The translations under genes and the position numbers were made by a program. A model generated the notes under the pieces. It was not told the origin of the DNA. It worked only from the letters and a program-made list of their open reading frames with translations, and ran no database searches. A stretch of 64,000 nucleotides of DNA from the NCBI RefSeq assembly GCF_048128805.1, contig NC_136005.1, positions 14,556,760-14,620,759 of the forward strand. Direction: 5' to 3'. Origin of the DNA: Centroberyx gerrardi (lineage: Eukaryota > Chordata > Actinopteri > Beryciformes > Berycidae). Within the stretch, counting starts at the first letter, position 1, and every line of letters begins with the position of its first letter. Positions 37,001-48,175 of this stretch are shown one piece after another.

Positions 37001-39237
37001 CATCGGTTTCAGAGTACATTTGTACAGCTACATGAAACTGTAGAGATGCTTAGGCAAACATTTTTAAAATTAGAAATGTGGACAAACTGAACGCAAATTA
37101 ACAACAAAATGTTCATTGGTGAGAAGATAAACTATAAAATACAGCTTATAACTTTTCAGTTTTTTATACTTTTAAAACTATTAGAAAATGACGGTCGATC
37201 TCGGGTGTTATGGTAAAATATAAAACGGACACTCTTGGGTCTTCTTTTACAACAAGGTTAAGAAAATACAAGGTTTGGTGTCCACAAGGCAACTGGTCTC
37301 GTAGCTGTATCCAAAAAACACACTCAAACCCTTAACAAATTTTCCAAATTCAAAAGTATCTAATACATGCAAACATATACGTTCAGTATAATACTCATGT
37401 ATGCAGTACAACATACAAAATTTGTTCTTAAGGCCAAACGTAGATATGTGTCAAATTGATGCAGTTTTCCCTTACCACTCGTTTTAGTCACTGTTGCACA
37501 GCACTTTTTGTAGCTGCAACATTTTGTTATATAACTTTCTGAATAGTCCTGGGAGTAGAAACAATGAGACAGTATTGTCAGACCAGGTGGAATTTGAGGT
37601 GAAACACAGGCACACCACAAGATTGTGGCATCTTCAGCAAGAGAATACACAACTGCATACATGTTCCCTATGAGCATCCTTGTTGTTCTCTCTAGAACAG
37701 TACTTTCCTGCTTTACTCTAATCTAGCATTTTAAGCATACTGTTTTTGAGAAAAATGATTGCCATTTCAAATACGGTATGCTAAAGAAATCCCTGCTGAT
37801 CTGATATTACATGATGTATTCTACATGAGAACAGCTGCTGAGAATGATCTCATCTTGCCATGGCCACTTTCTGAAAAATGGTTTCTTTTCCATTTTCCTT
37901 TTGGTTTCAATTATATATATTCATCATGGACTGCCAACTAAACATTCCTGTTTATATTTTTAGATCTATTTTAGCTTCTAATTACATTCCTGAGGTAGCT
38001 TTTGCAATCAAAGTTTTCATACACAGAGCTCACTATTAAAAAAAAAAGAAAAAAAGAAAAGAAATTCACAGAAATATCAATTCCCTAAGTAAGACAACTT
38101 TTATGAATGGGAGGCTATGCAACTTATGTGATAGGCATACTAACCCATATCAGTTATGCATTTCACTTTCTGCTTGTGTATTTTGTATTTGTGCTTGATT
38201 TTATACTTTTAAAAACAGCTAAAATGTAACTAAAACAGAACCAGTGCGGACACAAATGGAGCTCTCACACGAGTTGCAGACGTGATGTTGACGCGACGGG
38301 TGTAGACAAGGAGTGATGTCATACACAATCCTAAAAAGCGAGTATAATTCATAATGACTCTAAAAGATGTTAATATCTATAGCTTAGTAAGCACATGCAT
38401 TATGTGACAAAAATCATGCTACAAGATGAATTCAAAGTACTAAATTCAAACCACACTGAAGTGCAACACCCTGTGGAATACTAGTGGAATATTTAGATGG
38501 ACAGTTTCCAGCATGTGTTTCGAACAATACTGAGCCAATGGGCTGAGCCAATTCCCCATCTGTCAGTCAACATACCTGGGCGTCCTTTCCTCAGGTGGGG
38601 TTCCCACCCCCTCTGTACTGGGTTCCGAGGACGTGCTCTCCACAGACACACCAGCTGCTCCTGGAGACCCTGCCGGCGATGTAGCAGCTGTAGGACACAA
38701 CACACAGTTTGACAGCCTGGACAACACAGAGGCTGAGCTTTTGGTCTTCAACATGGATCTGTATTTAAGTATCTTATCAGATGCCATTCATTGTCTGTGG
38801 TTGTCTGCCATGATTAGATGTGTTTTGAGTCATTGTGAACTAACCGATGGAGATGTCACTCTCTTGCTTTCTAATGCCATAGTACAGGCAGCTGCTGCTA
38901 CCTCTTTTCTCCAACCCCTTTTAGCAGATTCAAGTACCCACCATGCCTATTCAATTTTTGGGTGTCCCCTCTTCCAAGTTTCTGCCTCTTTCCTCCTGCC
39001 TTTCTTTCCTCCTAACAGACCCATACCCAATATCCCTCCCCCCTTTTTCATAGGTCACCCCTCTCCCATCTTCCTACCTTTCTCTCCCGGGGGGCTGGAT
39101 CGCCCCCCTCCCTGTTGTCTCTGCAGGTGTTCCTTGTAGCAGACCGAGCACATGCCGTTGGTGCGGGGGTTACCATAGAAACCGCATCCCATAGTGCAAA
39201 GCATTGGCACCTGCGTCTGATTGGTCTCCTGAGCCAT
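31910..39237 (-). CDS. zfand5: AN1-type zinc finger protein 5 (A20/AN1)
   Basis: Small cytosolic ubiquitin-binding protein of the ZFAND5/ZFAND6 family; mammalian ZFAND5 (ZNF216) stimulates the 26S proteasome and muscle protein breakdown. Coding exons are 39237-39078, 38687-38576, 34496-34369, 34220-34113 and 32058-31910. Phases agree, giving 218 residues (human ZFAND5 213). The A20 finger lies at about 12-40 (Cys14, 18, 30, 33 in [13 protein letters not shown]). A Ser/Gly/Glu-rich linker with [11 protein letters not shown] follows. The AN1 finger lies at 159-191 (Cys159, 162, 173, 175, 180, His183, His189, Cys191), then [16 protein letters not shown] at the end. [19 protein letters not shown] favours ZFAND5 over ZFAND6. 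An in-frame upstream ATG at 39,307-39,309 precedes the acceptor and is rejected as start; MAQETN is conserved. It may be a fish-retained paralogue rather than the strict orthologue. Confidence 0.93.
32600..33755 (-). mobile_element. Degenerate 5'-truncated L2-clade LINE
   Basis: Read on the minus strand, the element carries the reverse-transcriptase motif [14 protein letters not shown] (about 33,590-33,545), then a decayed YADDTQLY region. Further on are the L2 ORF2 C-terminal remnants ([17 protein letters not shown]-like, [25 protein letters not shown]). It ends with the L2 3' signature AAAGCACTTTGTAA, GTGCTATATAAAATG and an (ATT)n tail near 32,605. Many stops and frameshifts show it is dead. 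It sits inside the last intron region of the zfand5-type gene, in the same orientation. Confidence 0.8.
34026..34089. repeat. (TG)n microsatellite beside a zfand5 donor
   Basis: Thirty-two uninterrupted units. On the minus (sense) strand this is a CA tract that starts 23 nt after the donor of the exon 34,220-34,113, which encodes the first half of the AN1 finger. Confidence 0.97.
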
Positions 39238-40472
39238 GCTCTCTGACAAAGGGGGGTAAGGGGAATGGGAGAGGATATTCCTGAAAATGGGGTTGGAAAA
39301 GTTAGTCAAAATTATTAGTAGTGCCTATTTGATTACATGGTTATCATTTTCTTTTTTTAAACTAGCTAAAAGAGCTTGGAGACTGGCATTGGAGCATGAG
39401 AGTTGGGTTGGAGCAAAAAGTAAGATTCCTCTAAGTGCTGTGAATATGTAGTGTTATGGGTTATGGCCAAACTTCAATCTCATTTTTGATGTAATGAAGA
39501 TCAAATATCGGTTCACCCCACCACCCTGCTGAAGCAGTATTGGACTATGCCACTCTCTACTGAGAATACAGTCCAAATCCAAATGCTGTCCCCAACGCAA
39601 TGTAAAAGACAAAAATACGTGAATGATCAAAGATGACAGTCAAAAACAAATAAAGATGATCACTTAAAAATGTAATTTCCCCTTTGAGTGCAACAATGAG
39701 GGTTTGCATCAGGACCATTGGGCAGGTAGTCATGGAACTGACAAAAACTACGTAGAAAGCAGTGCATGGCAATGGAAACAAAAGAGTTTCTACTACCCGA
39801 GACAAAGAAACATTCACTGCGATTTACCAATCAACAGTAAGCCAAGTTACATTTTGCGAAAACGTTAACGTTAGCCAGTTGTGTGGTGCTTTCCTGCGCC
39901 GCGGAGCAAGATGTTTTGATCGGGACCAGCAAAGTTCACAACAAAGAACAAAAGCTAACAAATGTCTGCACAAGTATGAACACGATAAATCAAACAAAGC
40001 CTCATAACAACCAATAAACTGGCTAACGTTAGCTAGCCGACGGGCTGGCTAAACAAGTTACAGCTGACTGTCAGCCAGTTTTAGTTTGTCCGCAGCAGAA
40101 AACAATTGGCGTCCTATGCTTGCTTGGCTCAAAGCAAACACTGTAACGACGTTAGCAAATAGGCTAGCTGAACATTTTGTTGTGACTGACACTAAAACCG
40201 ACGCGTAAATATGGACAAGACTAGCTAGGTAGCATTCCATCACAGCTGAAAACAACAAAATAAACAGGAAACTGTCCTTAGCGACAAATCGTAAACATAC
40301 TTTTGTCTTTTAAGACCGAATAAACGCTAGTATTAGCTGGCTAACGTTAGCTGGACAGCTAACATAATCAGCTAGCCAAAAAACAGTGCGCATCCCGACA
40401 GTGTCCTGGCTGGTTTAAAATGGATTATATAAGCTGGACTTCTTTCATAGCTATCTAAGATAAAGGAAGTAC

Positions 40473-40560
40473 CTGGAATTCAAAGTACCGAGGGCTGTCG
40501 TCGACCTTGGTCTTCAGATTTGTATAAGTTATGTGTCCCCCGACAGTGCGCGCGGCCTCC
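40473..40560 (-). other. Non-coding first exon of the zfand5-type gene
   Basis: Minus-strand sequence ending in CCAG and the donor GTACTTCC (+ strand up to 40,472). It should splice to the acceptor TTTTCAG next to 39,280, 43 nt before the ATG. The start near 40,560 is placed by the surrounding CpG-rich sequence and is approximate. Confidence 0.5.
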
Positions 40561-40610
40561 TAACCAGCGCTAGCTCCCGACATTCGAAACAACGACCATG
40601 ACGTCATCCT
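40560..40610 (-). promoter_or_regulatory. zfand5 promoter with consensus CRE
   Basis: A perfect palindromic CRE, TGACGTCA, lies at 40,599-40,606, about 40 nt upstream of the inferred transcription start, within CpG-containing sequence (GTGCGCGCGGCC nearby). This suggests CREB/ATF input; no TATA box is seen. Confidence 0.5.
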
Positions 40611-40755
40611 CAGCAACAATTCATCCTTCCCTCAAACGGGCCTACATAGCAAAGTCCACCCCAACACCAACATGCATTTGACAAAAGTAAAATTAAAACA
40701 TGACACTCTCATGAATGTATTTAAGTGTGACATTGAGACGGTATGATGTCCCAAG

Positions 40756-40940
40756 TTTATTGACACGTCAGTTCATTCATTGTCCATTATGATTAGCTGC
40801 TGCCATTTCCACTAACCCAGAGTGCAAACACAGAAATACTGAAATTAAAATTGCAAATGCAAAACATGAAATGTACTATAAATCTCATAAATCTCATTCT
40901 GACAAGAGATGTCATGAGAGATGCCTGTCCTGTTTTCCCT

Positions 40941-40992
<52 letters not shown>

Positions 40993-41516
40993 GGAAACCT
41001 GAAGCCCCTAAAATGGTCTTGGAGTTTGCATTCAATAGAAATTTGGCATCACCCTTGGAATTCTTTGCTATAATTTTTAGCTACTAATATAACTCTTTTA
41101 AAGACCTTTTTGGTCAAGTTCATGGCAATAATAGGGCAGCAAACACAGCGTTATCTTCAAACATATGTAAAAAATAAAATAAAATAAAAAGATTTTGCTC
41201 TGTTTTTTCCAGAACACAAAGTGCACAAATCAATCAATTCTTTTAGACCCAAGGTAAGCGCTTTCTGTGTTTTGTTTTTATATTCAAATGTCATTAACTT
41301 CAAAATACAAATGTAGTTGCGTCAACTATCAAGTCCATATTAAGTACATACTAAATACTTACTGGTGCATTATGAAGAAAACATAATAATACAAATTTAG
41401 AGCCTCCTTCATTAAAGCGAGCAGGTATTTTTGAAGCAATCCACCCAAAACATCAGTCCAATCTTCTCTCACCACACTAAATCAACCCATGTGGGGACAG
41501 AACAACGTCATCAAGC
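40756..41516 (-). other. 3' UTR of plin3
   Basis: Non-coding sequence after the plin3 stop. A minus-strand AATAAA (TTTATT on +, 40,756-40,761) is the last candidate before the zfand5 promoter, leaving only about 150 bp between the tandem genes. A (TG)n(AG)n microsatellite occupies 40,947-40,990, and an AAAAT-type run lies at 41,169-41,190. Confidence 0.5.
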
Positions 41517-44500
41517 CTAGTTTTGAGGGCCAGCCTTCTCCACTGCCTGCTCTCCCTCTCCTCTCTCAGTGACCTGCGGGGCAAAGGGCCCCACCAGCCA
41601 GTTGAGCGGAGTGTTGTTCAGGAGATACTCCATGACACCGTCCAGAGACTGCTGCACCTGGGAACAGGAACATATTACTTTCAACACAACAGCCATCATG
41701 ACAACACAGATACCTTAGCTCAAATCACATGCTACTTTGGGGTGTCTGAAATATTGAGGTTACATGTGTACCTTACTAAATGCAACACAAGCTAGTGTGC
41801 CCTAGATTTATATATACATATGAATCCCCTACTGGGAATGGATGGGCTATGTGTGTGTACAGTATTTCCTTTATAATACCTGATTGCCCAAAGACTCTCT
41901 AGGGACATCATTTAAGTATCAATGGAAAGGTGATGGAGAGGCTAATATACTTTGTATGTGTTAACTGATTCTAGTTGTGGAACAAAAGTGAAAAAAAATC
42001 TAGCTTTGAACTGTATTTAGCTGAGTTGATGCAGCTAAATACAACACTGAGGTAAAGACAGCTTGGTGTGATTAGTACTTGGGTTAGGTGGCGACGGCTC
42101 TGCTCCAGGAGGAGAGGTGTGAGTGTGCTGGTGTTCCCCAGGGAGGAGTGCAGGTCTTCAGCTGATCGCCTGGCGCTGGCCAGCTGGTCCTGGACCACAC
42201 CTGGCAGACCCTGAGCGCTGGACACCACACCGGAGCACGCTGACCGCAGCTGGTCGCTGAGGCCACGCACCATGGAGAGGGCCCGCCATTCCAGCTGCTG
42301 TGGACAGAAGACGGAAATAAAAAAAAATATATGAATGACTGATGTATCTAAACACTAGAATGCCTCAGTCTGATTTATTATTAAATTTCAGGGGCCATGT
42401 TTTGGTCTTGACCCGTAACGGAGACAAAGCTGTGATTTCTTTTTGTTCATTCAAGCGGTACTCAAAGTGAAAGTCACCTTGGATTCCCTTGACCATTTAC
42501 AAACAGGTAGACACTGAGACTGCCAAAGTGTTTTTATACATATATACTGTGTATATATATATATAAACACGCTGTGAAATGGAGTTGGAATCTCTGAATC
42601 AATTCTTCAAGCCTCCAGTCCTGACCTCAGTCTGATCTGTCGCACCATCCAGCTCTGTTTCAGTCCGTCCATCTCCTGCCTGCCTCTCCTTCCACTCCGT
42701 CCAGCGCTGCAGCAGCTGCTCCGGGGCTCCTCCTATCTGGTTACTGGCGGTACCCAGAGTGGTGCGGGCGCTCTCCAGCAGGTCCAGAGTACTGGTAATC
42801 TGAGCCATAGCAGAATAGGTGGCATCCCTGGCATGCCGCGCCCGCACCAGGGACTGCTCCAGGGCTCGCTCCTGTACCTTGGCAGAGAGTTTCCCCAGGC
42901 GGACAAAGTAGCTGGGGCTGGAGGACGGGGCAGTCAGCTCGCTGGTGGCCGGCTCAGACAGAGCGGCTGAAAGACAGAAGGCACATCACTTCTTTTCAAC
43001 CATAATTTCAACAGTATTAGTCTCATATATTGACAATCTATTTCCAGAGGAATGTGTGTTTTCAAGTAATGGGGTTATCTAGCATTTTAAAGAAGGTTTT
43101 AAAGTGTGAACATTGATGAAAATTCACTATTGTATACTGTATGTTATACACTATTATACATAGCTATGCAAACTCTTCTGGAAAAAGGGAATTACTCAGC
43201 AGCCTGTCTTGCTCTCTCCTGTTTTTATTTTTTTATGTATGTACACTACTTTGAAGAAAACTTTTCATCCATTTCAACCGTTGTACAAACCCATAATACC
43301 CTTGGGGACGTTCTCTACTGTGATTATGGGCACTTTACTGCTGCCAACGGATAGGATTGCCATTGCATCTTTGTCATCTAATCAGAGAAGAGAATGCCCT
43401 CTTGAGTATTACTGCTATAGTGAGGTACGGCAGGTTGACGTGGTAACATGACATCACCGGAGCAGGTGTCAAAGCTGTGAGTGCTGGAAATCATAGTAGG
43501 TTTATGGGCCAAGTTAACAGATGGAGAGTTCATTGGAATGTCCTGCCTTCCTCAGCTATGAATAGCATCAACCATTCATGCGTTCAATTTCAGTCACTGT
43601 AGTGTAATTTAACACTTCGACATCATGATCCCCCCGACCTTGCCACATCACCTTGACTTGCCTTTGTGATGATAAAATACTACATACAGGCAAACCTATG
43701 GGGACAGTTGTATCAAAGTTATTTGATCAATATATCAATGAGGTAAGTACACACGATCAGCTATTGATTCTCACAGTAAATGGCAAATGTTGCACTCTTA
43801 CAATTACAGTCATGTCAGTTACGATTTGGATGCCTGCCCTTTATATTGTACACAATTAAGCTAGGGGGTGTGTAAGAGATATGAGTGTAATTATTACACT
43901 ACATTGATTAATTTTCCTCTCTTAAGCAAAGCTGTACCAATATGTATGCTTACCTGAAAATGGAAGGGATGTCACTGCCATTTAAATACTAATGTGGAAC
44001 CAAATACTTTGCTACAATCAATATCTAACGGTCTGTATTTTATTTCAGATTAATCTTTTGATCAGAGATGCAAATGTTTAAAAAAAGAACTAAATACACA
44101 ACTGTACAACATTTTTTGCACTTAAAGTTATTTTACATTTCACAGTGAAAAGTCAGATCAAGGAGGTGGTAATAATCACAAATGGCAATTTAAGGAATGA
44201 GAGGAGAGAGTAATCCCTTTTGTTTGTACAAAATATGTGTAACGGAAAAGTGAGGTAAAATGTTACCCATTTACCATCATCTATGTTAAATCTGGACAAA
44301 TTGACCACTCAGTGTTTATGATTAATTAATTGCTATTATTGCTGCAACCTTGTTTCAGCTTCATTTAATCAAATTGTTGAGGCGCACCTGTCTATGCCTC
44401 AGCGGTGCACATATGGGTTATCATCACCCTTGGCCTTTAGACTGATTATGCTCTCCACATTTAGTTCAGCTACTGACCCAGCTCCTTCTCACTGAGCGGC

Positions 44501-45992
44501 AGGTTCTGGTCCACCCAGTCCTCAGACCGGCTGAGGGCCAGGCCCACCCCACTGCTGACCATCTGGCCCATCCGGGTCCCCAGGACGGTGCTGATGCCTC
44601 CGCTGACGGCTGCCCGGGTCAGCTCCACCCCACCCATCACAGCTCCCATCACAGCCCCAGTCATGGCATCTTTGGCCCCCGTCACCGACTGGTACACCAT
44701 GCCCACTGTGTCCGACACCAGCTGAGGAAGAAAGAGGAGATGATGTGCCATGCTTGAAAAGCAATAGGCGGTATTATTTTCATCTACTATAAAAGTATTT
44801 TTTATGTAGCTGTTACCATGACAACCACGGATATGTCAATTGAGGTGCTTTTGACTACCGGGAACAAGTGATTGATACAGGTTATCACACATAACAAGGG
44901 CTGTTACTCTGTAATAAGACTGACGACATCACTGACGACAAACACTATATAGGTTTTGAGACATCTGACCTTGTCTGCTGGCTGGTGAAGGATAGGCAGC
45001 TTCTCTTCCATCTTGTCCAGGCCCATCATGGCATAGTCATTTACTGCAGCAACTGAAAGTAAGTGCACAACAGTAATGTTCTTGAAATTTGAGAGGAATC
45101 AGATTAAACCAGATTCTAGACTGGGTAAAATCGTTGTGACTGTTTTGATAGTGACAGGAATCCTCTGCTAACTGTTTTAGTGGAAACTGAGACTTCCATA
45201 CAAACCAAAAACAGTGGTTGTTTTATGCTTACTGTACATTTTCATACACAGTCAATAAAAACATCTTCAAAGATTTAAATGCCTGAGGACAGCTATAGCA
45301 AAAGATGGGTAAATTCTGTTCTTAGTAGTTCTCAATAAGAAATCTGACTTTTTATTTTTATTCATGTTGTACGATTATCAATTTCACATCTGTGATGTGC
45401 AACGAGTTTGCAATATTCTTTTACAGTATATTGTCTCAATGTTGTAAATGTAGACACCTTCATTACACATACATTACAGCAGATTTTGGGCAGTGAGTGG
45501 AACCTACGCTGTGGCTCCAGCATATCCAAGAGGGGCTTGGAGCCTGTGGTGGCAGCTGCTCCCAGGGTTCGGACCCCGCTCTCCGCAACATCCATCACCC
45601 CCTTCAGCAAGGGCACGCTGTCCTTGGTGCTGCTGTAGGCGCTGGACACCGCTCCACAAGCTGAACTGACCAGGGGCAGGTTGGTTACTCGGGACACAAC
45701 ATTCTGGGAAGAAACAACCATTACTGTTACCGAAAAGGCATCAAAATTCTGAAATATAATCAGGTCTACATAAATATTCTTCTCAGTATTGATTTTGAGT
45801 ATTCTCTTAGGGATTCTGATTAATTCCCCACAGTAACTCATGAAACTAGAATTTCTGAGCGTCAAATTAGTTTATAATGCGCTCCTGTTTTGTAACATCA
45901 TTTTGGGTCACGGTGCTCCTCACCTGCTGGTCTCCATTGGCTGGCTGTGCTGCTGCAGCTCCAGTCTCATTAGTCTTCTCACTGTCTGCCAT
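41517..45992 (-). CDS. plin3: Perilipin 3 (TIP47-type lipid droplet protein)
   Basis: Exchangeable coat protein that moves from cytosol to nascent lipid droplets. Coding exons are 45992-45924, 45703-45508, 45052-44970, 44721-44478, 42966-42626, 42297-42079 and 41657-41517. Phases agree, giving 430 residues (human PLIN3 434). Residues 24-88 form the PAT domain ([25 protein letters not shown], then GVRTLGAAA). Residues 117-185 are amphipathic 11-mer-type repeats with [17 protein letters not shown]. Residues 199-430 are the four-helix bundle, with [26 protein letters not shown], and near the end [22 protein letters not shown] with the short tail supports PLIN3 over PLIN2, which resembles it in [12 protein letters not shown]. 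The donor at 42,078-42,077 (CAA/GTACTA) is weak. The ATG exon has an acceptor at 46,014, so a non-coding first exon lies upstream, not located. Confidence 0.92.
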
Positions 45993-46013
45993 TGTGACTG
46001 CTGGACTCAATCT

Positions 46014-47225
46014 CTGACATGGAATACAGAGCGTCAGAAACAGAAATTCACCTTGCATGGCATGGTTATCATGATGAAACACATCTTTCTGTCATCCTTT
46101 GTTTACATGGCTAGAATACTTTATCTTGTGAAGTGTCTTGTGAAGTTGGAAACAGAATCACTGTCCTGTCAGGTGGTTTTATATAGATAGAAAGACAACT
46201 CAACCATGTTTATTTCATTTGTCAACAGTATGATGCAATAAGGATGAAACTGCACCCTAGACTAAAATTCTCGCAAGTCTCTAGACCATGTCAAAATTGG
46301 AAGTCTAAGTCTGAAAATGAAATATGATAGGAATTTTGTTTTTCTTGCGTATATCCAGCAGCTAAAACTTTTTGCAACAGGACTATGATTAGACTACTGT
46401 GTAGCTCCCTGAAAGTCTAAATAGCTTCAGATTCTGGGCGAAATGTAGAATTTGTTCATGAAAATAGGGACAAATAAGGCCTCTGTTGCTGTATAAATGT
46501 ACATCAAGGTATAGGATAAGCATGTGTAGGATTTATTCAAACATTTATAATGATTATTAAAGAAGATTTCACAATTGACCAATCAAACTGGACACTAACA
46601 ATGGTTTTCTGAAGATCTGATGTTTCCAACGGGGATTTCTTACCAAAATCATAATTATGTAACAATTCAACTAAGAAAAAGTATAGAATGTGAGGGTATT
46701 CAAATGTTTAAATAACTGTCAAAGTTGATTTTAAAGTCAGCCTCGGTGGCAACACCCTGGGAAGACACACATGATTTGTTTCTGCTGTCAAAGATAATTT
46801 GAAAAATGAGCTTCAGCATCGATTGAGGTGATCACCCAAGTAAGATGTCAGAAGTTCCATCCAAGAAAGTAAAATAAAAATGAGCCCAGGCCTACTCTAT
46901 TAATGTAATATTTCACTTGTCTGAATAATTCCCCCTTTTTGTATGTGTGCAGTACCCTCCACCAACACTGGCTCCTTAGGGGGTTGCTGCTCGCTTTCAT
47001 TTTGAAAATCTAATATGAATATAATATAAAAGGAATAAAAGAATGATAAATTATGAGGATGAATTATGGGGATGTAGAAGTTGGCCTATTTGAAATTACA
47101 GATACGAGTCAGAAAAAAAGCCATGAATGCTGGTGGGAACGACGGACCCCCCGGGCAGCTAATGCTAGAGATTGATTGTTCACAAGCTCATATAAAAGCA
47201 TGTATGCAAAATGTGATATCATCTG
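46014..47225. other. Upstream region or first intron of plin3, no exon found
   Basis: The ATG exon begins with a splice acceptor (ATGTCAG, minus strand), so transcription starts further right. I could not identify the first exon. Sequence here is AT-rich and shows no coding signal or recognisable repeat. Confidence 0.4.
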
Positions 47226-47365
47226 CCAAAGTGAAATATTGCTTTAAATGAAAACTAGGCCTAACAAATTACCAAAGTGAAAAATTGCTTTAAATGAAAA
47301 CTAGGCCTATCGCATTAACGCAGTGAAGTATGACTTTAAATGAAAACTAGGCCTAATACTTAATT
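47226..47365. repeat. Three-copy minisatellite, unit about 46 bp
   Basis: Three head-to-tail copies begin at 47,226, 47,272 and 47,319. Each contains CTTTAAATGAAAACTAGGCC, with differences mainly at the copy edges. Confidence 0.85.
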
Positions 47366-47820
47366 GGATCATAGAATAGGCTAAAATATAACACAAATTA
47401 ATTCAATCAATGGTCCAATTTCTTTTTCTGTTTCTATTCTTATTGAAATAATGAAGAGAAATTGTATGCCGTTTTCAGATCAGCTCCAGGCTCAACTTCA
47501 TACATCAAAACAAGAAGGGTCTGGGGCTGCAGCTCGCCAGCCTTTCCAGGGAGCTTTCTGCTCGAGAGCCTGGCAGAGCGGGGAGCACGGCGCCCCAGAA
47601 CAGGATCATCCTTGTGGGGACGGAGAGCCTGCAGCAGGAACTTTCCCCTTGTCCTTCTGGTGCTCACAACATGTGGAGGCATCTCTCTGCATTCTGCCAG
47701 ATGGCAGAGAGAGAGAGAGACAGGGATCACAGCTCTACCAAACCCCACCTGTCTGCACTGGAGCATGTGTGACCTGATGTACAAGGCCGAGGAGTCCAAC
47801 AAAGACATGACCCATGTCAT
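47366..47820. other. GC-richer stretch with long open frames, identity unknown
   Basis: A GC-richer block (about 47,480-47,770) within AT-rich surroundings stays open on the + strand at 47,462-47,917 (151 codons) and on the minus strand at 47,820-47,440 (126 codons). Neither translation resembles a family I know, and no splice frame was established. It may be a relic exon, a repeat, or chance. Confidence 0.3.
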
Positions 47821-48175
47821 TATTAGGGATGGGACAATATGCTCATCTCACGATACGATTCGATACGCAATATGGGATTCACTATTCGATACAACCACAA
47901 TACAATGTAGTAAATAAAAGTTCAATGAAAACAAAGTGTGACTGTGCAGAATTAAGCTTATTTCTGAGCCACAAATCTTTCTAGCAATGGCACTGGCTTG
48001 CTAGAATGTAAACAACAATTTCAAAATGTCTTTACAAAGTGCAAATAACACAATTTGGATAGAGAGCTTGTGAAATTGTGATGGGCAAGCCGTCTCATTT
48101 GTGATTACTACAGCAGAAAAAAATGTAACTAATATCACAATTCATTTTACTGCCCCACGATACGTATTGTCACGT
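47821..48175. mobile_element. Truncated hAT-like element
   Basis: The left end TAGGGATGGGACAATATG is followed by CACGATACGATTCGATACG, which is the standard terminal sequence of a common fish hAT family. A matching inverted segment, CCCCACGATACGTATTGTCACG, appears near 48,154-48,175, but the right terminus is missing and no target duplication is visible. Confidence 0.6.

Noticed and set aside
38633-39139. 168-codon + strand frame
   Set aside because: Antisense of two zfand5 exons with an intron between them, so it cannot be a real continuous gene.
31910-39237. zfand6 as the identity of the A20/AN1 gene
   Set aside because: The AN1 segment [20 protein letters not shown] and [11 protein letters not shown] follow ZFAND5; ZFAND6 has GNVYCGVHRYSDVHNC in the same place.
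39307-39309. Upstream in-frame ATG of the zfand5 gene
   Set aside because: It lies before the splice acceptor near 39,281, and the conserved protein starts at MAQETN.
41517-45992. plin2 as the identity of the perilipin gene
   Set aside because: [12 protein letters not shown] is shared with PLIN2, but the FAPQ ending, short tail, bundle sequence and 19p-like neighbours fit PLIN3 better.
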